In this document: in pieces, positions 26,324 through 34,174 of the stretch
How the letters are laid out: each line of letters starts with the position of its first letter
Position numbering within the stretch: position 1 is the stretch's first letter
NCBI RefSeq assembly: GCF_014490665.1
Contig: NZ_CP061038.1
Location: 1,054,001 to 1,118,000 of the forward strand
Source of the DNA: Sphingomonas alpina
GTDB lineage: Bacteria; Pseudomonadota; Alphaproteobacteria; Sphingomonadales; Sphingomonadaceae
Direction of reading: 5' to 3'
DNA: 64,000 bases
Translations under genes and position numbers: made by a program
The notes under the pieces: model-generated
Seen by the model: only the letters and a program-made list of their open reading frames with translations
The model's database searches: none
What the model was told of the DNA's origin: nothing

Positions 26324-26388
26324 GCCTGTTAGTCCGCGCCTGACGGGTGTTAGTTCCTGAGAGAAGATATCGCACGCGAACGCTAACA
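26324..26388. promoter_or_regulatory. TGTTAG/CTAACA sites in the divergent promoter region
   Basis: TGTTAG occurs at 26327-26332 and 26348-26353, exactly 21 bases (two helical turns) apart, and inverted as CTAACA at 26383-26388, all in the 194 bases between the thioredoxin-like and epoxide hydrolase genes. The same motif recurs in the 30.84-30.91 kb gap. Spaced direct repeats suit a winged-helix regulator such as the neighbouring STAND protein; binding is inference. Confidence 0.45.
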
Positions 26389-26463
26389 GCGCATCACGCC
26401 ACTTAACGGGTGCCGGGCCGTCGCTCCCTCTAGATCTGGCCGCGACCAGATCAGGAGAAGCCA

Positions 26464-27738
26464 ATGTTCGCCGATATCAGGGCGTCGCGCCGCCAGTTCG
26501 TGGCCGGCACCGCGATCGCCGCCGCCGCGAGTGCCATTCCAGCCCGCCTGTTGGCCGAGACGAGCAGCAGCCGTGCGATCCGCCCGTTCAAGGTCGCTGT
26601 GCCCACAGCAGAAATCCAGGCGATGCAGCGCCGGATCGCCGGCACGCGCTGGGCGGACGCGCAGCCGGTACCCGATGACAGCCAGGGGGTACGGCGGCAA
26701 ACGCTCGAGACGCTGATGCGGTATTGGGCGCGCGGTTATGACTGGCGCGGGATCGAGGCCAGGCTCAACGCGTTGCCGATGTTCATGACCGAGATCGACA
26801 GTCTCGACATTCATTTCATCCATGTTCGCTCGCGGCACGAAAATGCCATGCCGATGATCCTGACCCATGGCTGGCCGGGCTCTGTCCTCGAGTTCCTCAA
26901 GGTCATCGATCCGCTCACCGATCCGACTGCGCATGGCGGGAAGGCGGAAGATGCGTTTCACCTGGTGATCCCCTCGATTCCGGGTTTCGGATTCTCTGCC
27001 AAGCCGACAACGCCCGGCTGGGGCTCGGACCATATCGGCCGTGCCTGGGGCCTGCTCATGCACCGCCTTGGCTACGACCGCTATGTCAGCCAGGGCGGAG
27101 ACTGCGGCTCGGTCATCTCCCAGCGCATGGCGCTTCAGCATGTACCCGGCCTGCTCGGCATCCACCTCAACATGCCCGCGGTTGTCCCTGCGGACGTCGC
27201 CAGAATCCTCGCCGCCGGCGACCCCGCCCCGGCAGACCTTTCAGCAAAGGAGCGCCGTGCATTCGATCAGCTGGAAGCCTTTTACCGCGACAATGCCGCC
27301 TATGCCGCGATGATGAATACGCGGCCCCAGACCATTGGCTATTCGCTCGTCGACTCCCCGGTCGGCATGGCGGCCTGGATGTACGAGAAAATCGCGCAAT
27401 GGACCGACAGCGGCGGCGAGCCCGAACGGGTTCTCGGCCGTGATGCGATCCTCGACGATATCTCGCTTTACTGGCTGACCGGGACAGGCGCGTCCGCCGC
27501 GCGGATCTATTGGGAGGATCATTCCAACAATTTCAACGCGCGCGGTATCATCGACATGCCGGTCGCGGTGAGCGTGTTCCCAGGCGAGATCTTTCGCGCG
27601 CCCCGAACCTGGGCGGAGCGTTGCTACAAGAATCTCTTCTACTTCAACGAGGCGGGCAAAGGCGGCCATTTCGCCGCCTGGGAACAGCCCAAAGCTTTTA
27701 CCGAGGAAGTGCGCGCCGCTTTCCGCACGCTGCGCTGA
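26464..27738 (+). CDS. Epoxide hydrolase family protein (alpha/beta, EHN domain), Tat-exported
   Basis: 424 residues. The N-terminus has a twin-arginine signal (ASRRQFVAG then a hydrophobic run to ARLLA), pointing to a folded periplasmic enzyme. The EHN domain (about 40-145; IRPFKVAVPTAEIQAMQRRI) leads into the alpha/beta hydrolase core with oxyanion HGWPGS (about 139), nucleophile elbow GGDCGS (Asp about 219) and a late GGHFAAWEQP with the catalytic His. An Asp nucleophile opens epoxides to diols in this family. It is the first of three plus-strand genes (with Ohr and an alpha/beta hydrolase) in the detoxification cluster. Confidence 0.88.
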   Translation: MFADIRASRRQFVAGTAIAAAASAIPARLLAETSSSRAIRPFKVAVPTAEIQAMQRRIAGTRWADAQPVPDDSQGVRRQTLETLMRYWARGYDWRGIEARLNALPMFMTEIDSLDIHFIHVRSRHENAMPMILTHGWPGSVLEFLKVIDPLTDPTAHGGKAEDAFHLVIPSIPGFGFSAKPTTPGWGSDHIGRAWGLLMHRLGYDRYVSQGGDCGSVISQRMALQHVPGLLGIHLNMPAVVPADVARILAAGDPAPADLSAKERRAFDQLEAFYRDNAAYAAMMNTRPQTIGYSLVDSPVGMAAWMYEKIAQWTDSGGEPERVLGRDAILDDISLYWLTGTGASAARIYWEDHSNNFNARGIIDMPVAVSVFPGEIFRAPRTWAERCYKNLFYFNEAGKGGHFAAWEQPKAFTEEVRAAFRTLR

Positions 27739-27766
27739 GATCCCTAAAAACCCAAGGAGCAGACCG

Positions 27767-28180
27767 ATGTCCGACACCAAGACTCTTTATAGTGCGCACG
27801 TGCATGTGACTGGCGGCCGCGACGGCGTTGCACGCGCTTCGGACGGCCGCCTCGACGTCAAGCTTGCCACCCCTGGCGGCACCGGCCCCGGCACCAACCC
27901 CGAGCAGTTGTTCGCCGCCGGCTGGTCCGCCTGTTTCGAAGGCGCAATGGCGATCGCGGCCAAGGCCAAAGGCGTTATTCTGCCGGCCGACCTCGCGATC
28001 GATGCCACGGTCGATCTGCGGCACGGCGAGGACGGCTATTCGCTCGCCGCCCGGCTGAACGTGAGCGTTCCCGGCGTGGATGCGGAAATGGCCCGCCAGC
28101 TGATCGAGGCCGCGCATCGTACCTGCCCGTACTCGAAGGCGATCAAGGGCAATATCGACGCGGTCGTCGCGCTTGTCTGA
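27767..28180 (+). CDS. ohr: Organic hydroperoxide resistance protein, Ohr/OsmC family
   Basis: 137 residues, the usual Ohr size. Reduces organic hydroperoxides with a reactive cysteine pair; both cysteines are visible, in GWSACFEGA (about residue 50) and HRTCPYSKA (about 115), spaced as in Ohr. The N-terminal LYSAHVHVTGGRDG and LDVKLATPGG match Ohr more than OsmC. It lies 28 bases after the epoxide hydrolase and just before an alpha/beta hydrolase, presumably one operon. No OhrR-type MarR regulator is nearby. Confidence 0.92.
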   Translation: MSDTKTLYSAHVHVTGGRDGVARASDGRLDVKLATPGGTGPGTNPEQLFAAGWSACFEGAMAIAAKAKGVILPADLAIDATVDLRHGEDGYSLAARLNVSVPGVDAEMARQLIEAAHRTCPYSKAIKGNIDAVVALV

Positions 28181-28205
28181 CCATTATCCCACCAGGAGAT
28201 CGACT

Positions 28206-28985
28206 ATGAATAGACTGCTCGCCGGCGGGCTGCTGCTCGTCGCCTCTGCACTCGCCGCACCGGCACTGGCCCAGACCGCCAAGCCGACGGTCGTGCTTGT
28301 CCATGGCGCATTTGCGGACTCGTCGAGCTGGAACGGCGTGATCGCAGTTCTTGAGCGCGACGGCTACTCCGTCGTTGCGGCGCCCAATCCGTTGCGCGGC
28401 GTGCGCGCCGACGCCGATGTCGTCAGCGACCTCGTGAAGAGCATAAAGGGCCCGGTCGTCCTGGTCGGCCATAGCTATGGCGGCTCGGTGATCAGTGAGG
28501 CAGCCGAAGGCGCGTCGAACGTCAGGGCACTGGTCTATGTCGCGGCCTTTGCGCCGGACACAGGCGAGACGGCGCTGGGGCTTACTGGCAAGTTCCCCGG
28601 CAGCACGCTTGCGCCGACCCTGGCCCCGCCGGTCAGGCTCACGAACGGCGGCAACGATCTCTACATCCTTCAGGCGCGCTTCCATGATCAGTTCGCGGCG
28701 GACCTGCCCTTGGCGGAGGCGCGGCTGATGGCCGCGGGCCAGCGCCCGGTCGCCGAGGCGGCGCTGGGCGAGGCTTCGACCGCGCCGGCCTGGAAGCACA
28801 TCCCGTCCTGGTTCGTCTATGGCGACAAGGATCGCAACATCCCGCCTGTCGCCCTCAAGTTCATGGCGGATCGGGCCCAGTCGCGGGGGACGCTCGTGGT
28901 CAAGGGCGCGTCGCACGTGGTGATGGTGTCGAACGCGGCCGCGGTGGCTGGCCTGATCGAAAAGGCTGCCGCCGCCGCCCGATGA
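28206..28985 (+). CDS. Alpha/beta hydrolase, secreted
   Basis: 259 residues from ATG 28206 with AGGAG upstream. Signal peptide to about residue 22 (APALAQ). The alpha/beta fold has VVLVHGAFADSSSWNG (oxyanion region, about 29-44), nucleophile GHSYGGSV (Ser about 89) and a late GASHVVMVS with the catalytic His (about 239). It resembles small esterase/hydroxynitrile-lyase-like hydrolases often found in stress or xenobiotic clusters; the substrate is unknown. Last gene of the plus-strand trio. Confidence 0.85.
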   Translation: MNRLLAGGLLLVASALAAPALAQTAKPTVVLVHGAFADSSSWNGVIAVLERDGYSVVAAPNPLRGVRADADVVSDLVKSIKGPVVLVGHSYGGSVISEAAEGASNVRALVYVAAFAPDTGETALGLTGKFPGSTLAPTLAPPVRLTNGGNDLYILQARFHDQFAADLPLAEARLMAAGQRPVAEAALGEASTAPAWKHIPSWFVYGDKDRNIPPVALKFMADRAQSRGTLVVKGASHVVMVSNAAAVAGLIEKAAAAAR

Positions 28986-29027
28986 TACGAGCGCCGGCGG
29001 TCCAAGCCCCCTTGCCCCAGCGCCTCG

Positions 29028-29068
29028 TGCCCACGACCGGCTTCGCTCCCCCCTTTGCCGGTCGTGGG
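29028..29068. terminator. Strong hairpin between convergent genes
   Basis: A perfect 13-bp GC-rich stem (29028-29040 with 29056-29068) and a 15-nt loop lie between the convergent alpha/beta hydrolase and cytochrome P460 genes. The T-run after it is short (CTCTTT), so termination efficiency is uncertain. Confidence 0.6.
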
Positions 29069-29144
29069 CGCCTCTTTCGCTGTAACGGTACGAACAGGCC
29101 TGCAGCAGGGCAGTGGCCGCATGCATCAACGCGTTCGTCGCCTG

Positions 29145-29678
29145 CTATTGGGAATAGGCCGTGAAAACGAGATCCGCGTTCTTCTCGAGCGCATCCAGCT
29201 TCACGTGGCAGGCGAAGCAGGACTGTGTGAGCATCGTATCCTGGTTCGCCATACCATTCTCGAACTGCCCATAGCCCCAGCCGCCGCTCGCGGCGTAGCG
29301 CTTCGAGTCCTTCACGCTGACCTGGATGTTGGTTGGCGGGCCGGCGACGAAGGACTGCGGTGCGGGAAACACCGTGTCGTTGCGCGACGATGATTGATAC
29401 TGCCAGGCAAGCCTCACGATCACCGAGCCGTCGGGAAAGGGGCGCTTTCCCGCGCGAAACGCCTTCACTGCGATGTCGTTGCCCAGGATGGCGCGGATGT
29501 CGTTGTTCCTGCCCGCTTCGTGCGCGACGCTGATCAGCGTCCAGTCGCGGTAATCCTCGGGCAATTTCACGCCATATACCGGCGAGCGCTGATCCTCGGG
29601 GCGTTGGGCGGCGAAGACCGCCGATACCCCGAACGACAAGATCGCGAACGCAAGACTGGAGATGGAAAGGCGCTTCAT
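29145..29678 (-). CDS. Cytochrome P460-type haem protein
   Basis: 177 residues from ATG 29678 with GAGGAG upstream. Signal peptide (about 1-23, ending VFAAQ) and a single c-type haem site CFACH (about 159-163) near the C-terminus. The body LPEDYRDWTLISVAHE...NDIRAILGNDIAVKAFRAGK is typical of cytochrome P460, periplasmic proteins with a cross-linked haem that in nitrifiers oxidise hydroxylamine and elsewhere have unknown detoxifying roles. It follows an alpha/beta hydrolase on the same strand (58-base gap). Confidence 0.88.
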   Translation of the reverse strand: MKRLSISSLAFAILSFGVSAVFAAQRPEDQRSPVYGVKLPEDYRDWTLISVAHEAGRNNDIRAILGNDIAVKAFRAGKRPFPDGSVIVRLAWQYQSSSRNDTVFPAPQSFVAGPPTNIQVSVKDSKRYAASGGWGYGQFENGMANQDTMLTQSCFACHVKLDALEKNADLVFTAYSQ

Positions 29679-29735
29679 GCTATTCTCCTCGAACGATCGC
29701 CGGGTGCGCCGCAAGGACGCGCCCGGCCAGGGCGT

Positions 29736-30782
29736 TCAGCGCGAGAGCTTCGCCACGTCGAGCACTGCCTTGGCAAAGGCAACCGGCGCTTCTTGCGGCA
29801 GATTGTGACCGATACCGCCGCTGATCAACCGATGCTCATAGGGTCCAGTGAACTTGGCGCGATATTGCGAGGGATCGGGATGGGGCGCGCCATTCGCGTC
29901 GCCTTCCATGGTGATCGACGGGATCGTCACCGGCGGTGCGGCGGCCAGCCTCGCCTCGATTGCATCATAGTGCGGTTCGCCTTGGGCGAGGCCCAGCCGC
30001 CAGCGATAATTGTGGATTACGATCGCGACATGGTCGGGATTGACGAACGAGGCAGCCGAACGGTCATAGATCGCAGCATCGAAAATCCATTTGGGCGAAG
30101 CCAATTCCCAAATCAGCTTGTTGAACGCCTTGGTGTTCGCGGCATAGCCAGCTTTGCCGCGCTCGGTCGCGAAATAGAATTGATACCACCATTGCAGCTC
30201 GGCCTGTGGCGGCAGCGGCTTGACGTTGCCTGCCTGGCTGCCGATCAGATAGCCGCTGACCGAGACGAGCGCGGTACAGCGCTCGGGCCAGAGCACCGCC
30301 ATGATGTCCGCGGTGCGGGCGCCCCAGTCGAACCCCGCGACGATCGCCTTATCGATGGCGAGCGCGTCCATCAGCGCGAGTCCGTCCGCCGCCAGGGCGG
30401 CCTGCTGCGCGTTTCGCGGTGTTTCGCCCGAGCGGATGATGGTGGTGCCATAGCCGCGCAGATGCGGCACGATCACGCGATAGCCGCGCTCGGCGAGCAA
30501 GGGCGCGACCTCGGCAAAGGCGTTGATGTCATAGGGCCAGCCATGGAACAGCAGTACCGCTGGGCCGGCCGCCGGACCCATCTCGACATAGCCGATGCTG
30601 AGAACGCCGGCATCGATTTGCTTTACCGGCCCGAAGGGCGTCGAGGTCGAGCCCGCGGAGCGCGGCGTCATGGTTGCCTGCACCGGACTGGCGCCGCCCA
30701 CCACTGCGGCGGCGATCGCGGCAGCGCCGTGAAGGAAGCCGCGGCGATCGGACGCATACGGTTCGGGCAAGAGCTTCGGCAT
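29736..30782 (-). CDS. Alpha/beta hydrolase with Asp nucleophile, Tat-exported
   Basis: 348 residues. Twin-arginine signal (SDRRGFLHGAAAIAAAVVGG). Alpha/beta hydrolase with HGWP oxyanion motif (about 81), nucleophile elbow GFDWGA (Asp about 150) and late GIGHNLPQE with catalytic His. An Asp nucleophile with HGWP places it with epoxide hydrolases or haloalkane dehalogenases instead of Ser esterases. It is probably co-transcribed with cytochrome P460. TGTTAR/CTAACA motifs occur just upstream, as in front of the epoxide hydrolase gene. Confidence 0.85.
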   Translation of the reverse strand: MPKLLPEPYASDRRGFLHGAAAIAAAVVGGASPVQATMTPRSAGSTSTPFGPVKQIDAGVLSIGYVEMGPAAGPAVLLFHGWPYDINAFAEVAPLLAERGYRVIVPHLRGYGTTIIRSGETPRNAQQAALAADGLALMDALAIDKAIVAGFDWGARTADIMAVLWPERCTALVSVSGYLIGSQAGNVKPLPPQAELQWWYQFYFATERGKAGYAANTKAFNKLIWELASPKWIFDAAIYDRSAASFVNPDHVAIVIHNYRWRLGLAQGEPHYDAIEARLAAAPPVTIPSITMEGDANGAPHPDPSQYRAKFTGPYEHRLISGGIGHNLPQEAPVAFAKAVLDVAKLSR

Positions 30783-30846
30783 GACATAATCCTTCCAGGC
30801 GAAATGGGGTCGGCATGGGAGATAGCCTCGCGCGCAACGGAAGGCC

Positions 30847-30910
30847 TGTTAATCGCTGTGATCTGTTGTGAGGAACACGCGGCCCGCCTGCGGCCTAACA
30901 ACGGCTAACA
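30847..30910. promoter_or_regulatory. Second cluster of TGTTAR/CTAACA sites
   Basis: TGTTAA at 30847-30852, and CTAACA at 30895-30900 and 30905-30910 (10 bases, one helical turn apart), lie in the 139 bases between the alpha/beta hydrolase start and the MFS stop. Shared with the 26.3 kb divergent region, they suggest common control of both Asp-nucleophile hydrolases. Confidence 0.4.
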
Positions 30911-30921
30911 GGCGAGCGCAG

Positions 30922-32157
30922 TCAAGCTGCCGCCGGGGCAGCCATGAAATCCATGCCTTTCGTCTCGTGCAGCAATGCCGCTGCGATCAGCACCAGCACA
31001 TAGGCGACGGATACGTAGATGCCGATCGAATGGGCAATGCCGAAGGCTGAGATACTACCGCCCACGCCAAGGGGCGTGAAGCCGGCCACGCCGCGGCCAA
31101 CATTATAGCAAAAGCCCAGGCCCGATCCGCGCAGCCGCGTCGGATAGAGTTCGTTGAGCACCGGCCCGATCGCGCTGTAGAGCCCCATGGCAAACACACC
31201 GAGCGGCACGCCGAGCGCCAGCAGTACGGAAGCCGAAACCGGTAGTTCGGTAGCGACCAGCACGGTGGCGATGCCGCCGAGCGCGAACAGGGCGAGGGTG
31301 GCACGGCGCCCGATCCGGTCGGCGAGCGAGGCGCCGAGCATATAGCCGGCGAGGGACCCCGAGACGAGGACGGCCATGTGCGTTGCGGTCTCGGCCGGGC
31401 TCATGCCGCGCTCGAGCCGCAGCATCGTCGGCCACCAGGTCGCGAGCGCCCAATAGCCGCCATGCGTACCGATCGCGAGCAGGCAGCCGCGGGCGGTGTT
31501 GCCGCACATACCGGACGAGAAAATCCGGTGCCAGACATCGACACCTGGGCTCGCCAGGAACGTGGCGGATTCCTGGAGTCGCGTGCGGACCAGGAAGATC
31601 GCGGCGACAGGCGGCAGACTCACGAAGAAGGCCGCACGCCATCCGAGCTCGGGCGGCAGCACGGCGATGGCGACGAGAGAGATCGCAGCAGCGAGGCCCC
31701 AGCCGACCGCCCAGGCGCTCTGTGCGGTCCCGACCAGGCGGCCGCGCGTCGCAGCGTTGGCGATCTCACCCATGAGCACCGCGCCGACCGCCCATTCGGC
31801 ACCAAAACCGAAACCCTGAAGCATTCGCGCAATGAGCAGTTGCTCGTAATTCTGCGCCAGTCCGCATAGCATGGTGGAAACGGCCATCCAAAGGATGGTT
31901 ACCTGCAGAACGCGCACCCGGCCCAGTCGATCTGACAGCAAACCCGCGAGCCAGCCGCCGGCGGCCGACGCGACGAGCGTTACGGTCGCAAGCAATCCAC
32001 CGGCCGAAGGAGAGAAGTGCCAAAGCGTCAGCAGCACCGGCAGGATAAACGAATAGAGCTGGACGTTCATCGCATCGACGCTGAATCCGGCATAGGTACT
32101 GCGGAACGCGCGGCGGCTGTTTGGGTCGAGGTGACGGTACCAGGTTGGAGTGATCAT
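30922..32157 (-). CDS. MFS transporter (aromatic acid/metabolite type)
   Basis: 411 residues from ATG 32157 (an upstream in-frame ATG at 32199 would run into the operator). Twelve hydrophobic segments, with the MFS loop 2-3 motif GLLSDRLGRVRVLQ (about 75) and its second-half copy GASLADRIGRRATL (about 265). The start SRRAFRSTYAGFSVDAMNVQLYSF resembles AAHS-type carriers of aromatic or organic acids. It is divergent from a TetR gene across 79 bases, with a TetR-type operator in between, so TetR probably represses it. Confidence 0.88.
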   Translation of the reverse strand: MITPTWYRHLDPNSRRAFRSTYAGFSVDAMNVQLYSFILPVLLTLWHFSPSAGGLLATVTLVASAAGGWLAGLLSDRLGRVRVLQVTILWMAVSTMLCGLAQNYEQLLIARMLQGFGFGAEWAVGAVLMGEIANAATRGRLVGTAQSAWAVGWGLAAAISLVAIAVLPPELGWRAAFFVSLPPVAAIFLVRTRLQESATFLASPGVDVWHRIFSSGMCGNTARGCLLAIGTHGGYWALATWWPTMLRLERGMSPAETATHMAVLVSGSLAGYMLGASLADRIGRRATLALFALGGIATVLVATELPVSASVLLALGVPLGVFAMGLYSAIGPVLNELYPTRLRGSGLGFCYNVGRGVAGFTPLGVGGSISAFGIAHSIGIYVSVAYVLVLIAAALLHETKGMDFMAAPAAA

Positions 32158-32199
32158 CAGGAAGCTGCCGCAAAGAAATTGATCAAGGCCTTCAATCAC

Positions 32200-32215
32200 A
32201 TCTTGAATGATCGTT
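32200..32215. promoter_or_regulatory. TetR operator copy 1 (MFS/tetR divergent region)
   Basis: The 16-mer TTGAATGATCGTTCCA lies between the MFS and TetR starts. It contains an imperfect palindrome (GAA.GATC.TTC type), as expected for a TetR dimer. An exact copy in reverse orientation lies downstream of tetR, before the oxidoreductase gene. Confidence 0.72.
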
Positions 32216-32236
32216 CCAGCATATTATCTGAGCGAT

Positions 32237-32803
32237 ATGGCACGACCCAAGCAATTCGACGTCGAGACGGCCGTGGAGGCTGCGGTGGAGGTGTTCCGCG
32301 AGCATGGCTATGAAGGCACCTCGGCGCAGAGGCTCGTCGATGGGATGGGGATCGGCCGGCAGAGCTTGTACGACACGTTCGGCGACAAATGGGGCATTTA
32401 CCGAGCGGCGGTGCAGCACTATTCGCAAAATGAAGTGCGCACGCATGCCGAGACGCTGGCGAGCCGTGAACGTGCCATCGACGGCATCCGCGCGATGCTC
32501 GACCGGGTGGTAGCGGAGGCAAGCAAGTCGTGCCTCGGCCTGAGCGCCACCGTCGAGTTCGGCTGCACCAAGCCCGAACTCGTGAAGCTTCGTGAGGCTT
32601 CTAGCGGGACGCTTAACAAGGCCGTGAAGGATGCCCTAGCCCTTGCTCAGGCGCAAGGCGATGTCGCCGTCGATCTCGATCTCGACAGCCTTTCGACCTT
32701 TGTCATCGCGACGATTTCCAGCATCCGCCTCGCTGCGCGGGCTGGCGCAGGTCGGGAGCAGGTCGCCGCTCTTGGGGATCTCGCGTTGCGCGCCCTGCGC
32801 TGA
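32237..32803 (+). CDS. TetR family transcriptional regulator
   Basis: 188 residues from ATG 32237. The HTH spans about residues 8-52 (DVETAVEAAVEVFREHGYEGTSAQRLVDGMGIGRQSLYDTFGDKWGI), with the rest an all-helical C-terminal domain (CLGLSATVEFG). It sits between the divergent MFS gene and a downstream quinone oxidoreductase gene, and identical 16-nt operator-like sequences occur on both sides of it. It therefore probably controls itself, the transporter and the oxidoreductase together. Confidence 0.9.
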   Translation: MARPKQFDVETAVEAAVEVFREHGYEGTSAQRLVDGMGIGRQSLYDTFGDKWGIYRAAVQHYSQNEVRTHAETLASRERAIDGIRAMLDRVVAEASKSCLGLSATVEFGCTKPELVKLREASSGTLNKAVKDALALAQAQGDVAVDLDLDSLSTFVIATISSIRLAARAGAGREQVAALGDLALRALR

Positions 32804-32822
32804 CCTTTATTTGCCTAATTTT

Positions 32823-32838
32823 GGAACGATCATTCAAC
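32823..32838. promoter_or_regulatory. TetR operator copy 2 (before quinone oxidoreductase)
   Basis: TGGAACGATCATTCAA, the exact reverse complement of the 16-mer in the MFS/tetR region, lies 14 bases before the oxidoreductase start. Two identical 16-mers flanking one tetR gene are very unlikely by chance and mark this as its operator. Confidence 0.75.
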
Positions 32839-32851
32839 AAGGAGTTTGACT

Positions 32852-33820
32852 ATGAAGACAGTGGTGATGACGGCGATCGGCGGGACCGAGGTGTTGGAAC
32901 TGATGGATCTCCCCGAACCTGTCGCAGGGCCCGGTGAAGTGCTGATCGAAATCGCGGCTAGCGGCGTCAACTTCATGGACATTGGCGTGCGTCAGGGCAT
33001 GGCCTGGCACGAAATGCCGCTGCCCCGGGCGTTAGGCGTCGAAGGTGTAGGGCGCGTCGTTGCGCTGGGGGATGGCGTAGCGGACCTTGTGATCGGGCAG
33101 CGCGTCGCTTGGGTCTATGCGCCGGGCAGTTATGCCGAACGGATTGTGATTCCGACAGCGTCGCTGGTGCCGGTTCCCGACGATATCGACGATCGCACTG
33201 CCGCCTCGCTGATGATGCAGGGTCTCACCGCCAGCCACTTTGCGACTGACTTCTATCCGGTCCAGCCGGGGGACGTCGCGCTCGTGCATGCGGCCGCGGG
33301 TGGACTGGGGCAATTGCTCACCCAGATTATCAAGCTGCGCGGCGGCACGGTCATCGGCCGGGTCTCGAGTGCCGCCAAGGTGGAAGCCGCGAGAGCTGCC
33401 GGCACCGATCATGTCATTGTAGACGCTAAGGGCGATTTCGCGCCGGAGGTGCTCCGTCTCACGTCGGGCGGGGGCGTACACGTCGTTTATGACGGGTCGG
33501 GGCCTGCAACCTTTGACGGCTCGATCGCATCGCTACGCCGCTCGGGTACGTTCTGCTGGTTCGGTCCAGTATTGGGTAGCCCGGGCCAGATCGACATCAT
33601 GAGCCTGCCGCGCAGCATCAAGCTCGGATACGCGGTCTTCTCCGATCACATTCATACCCCCGAGCTTCTGCTAGCGCACACAACTCGCCTGTTTGAATGG
33701 GTCCGCGAGGGCAAGCTACAGGTGCGAACCGCGACGGGCTTCGCATTGTCGGAGGCCGCTAAGGCACACCAGGCGATGGAGAACCGCGCGACTACGGGCA
33801 AGCTGCTGCTCTTCCCGTGA
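32852..33820 (+). CDS. NADPH:quinone oxidoreductase, MDR family
   Basis: 322 residues from ATG 32852, with AAGGAG upstream. Zinc-free medium-chain dehydrogenase: GVNFMDIGVRQG (about 38-49), ALGVEGVGRV, nucleotide-binding AAAGGLGQLLTQ (about 149-160) and a terminal GKLLLFP, all typical of QOR/zeta-crystallin enzymes that reduce quinones or enones with NADPH. The catalytic zinc ligands of alcohol dehydrogenases are absent. Controlled by the upstream TetR through the operator directly before it. Confidence 0.92.
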   Translation: MKTVVMTAIGGTEVLELMDLPEPVAGPGEVLIEIAASGVNFMDIGVRQGMAWHEMPLPRALGVEGVGRVVALGDGVADLVIGQRVAWVYAPGSYAERIVIPTASLVPVPDDIDDRTAASLMMQGLTASHFATDFYPVQPGDVALVHAAAGGLGQLLTQIIKLRGGTVIGRVSSAAKVEAARAAGTDHVIVDAKGDFAPEVLRLTSGGGVHVVYDGSGPATFDGSIASLRRSGTFCWFGPVLGSPGQIDIMSLPRSIKLGYAVFSDHIHTPELLLAHTTRLFEWVREGKLQVRTATGFALSEAAKAHQAMENRATTGKLLLFP

Positions 33821-34174
33821 ACGCGGACACGGCCAATCCGACGATGGGCCTTTGTGAGGGTTGATAGGGTATTTCTCCGGGTGCCCGTCCATCGAGTGGG
33901 TCTGCTTTCTCTGGAACGGCGCGGACTCAGCTTTGGCGGATCGTTCAGCCAAGAGCCGTCAATCCGCAGCCGACCCATGCCCGCTGGTCCGGTAAAAAGC
34001 AGCTACGCGCGTCTCAGTATCGGTCATTGCCGATCACCGGTTAGCGCAGCGATGCTGTGCTAACCGGCTTCCGTCAAAAGTCCGTCATTACATGGGTGTC
34101 GTTGGTCGCCGCCGCTGCCGTGTTGACCCTGTCGTACCAATCCTGGGCCGGCACCGACATTGGCTGCTGAATGG
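33821..34174. other. 354-base intergenic region, one stem-loop, no gene seen
   Basis: Between the convergent quinone oxidoreductase and secreted-protein genes. No frame shows a recognisable product. It contains an inverted repeat CCGGTTAGC (34037-34045) / GCTAACCGG (34059-34067); the interior CAGC/GCTG can extend the stem with one mismatch. No T-run follows. The base composition is less GC-rich than the flanks, which may reflect decayed sequence of the island. Confidence 0.55.
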
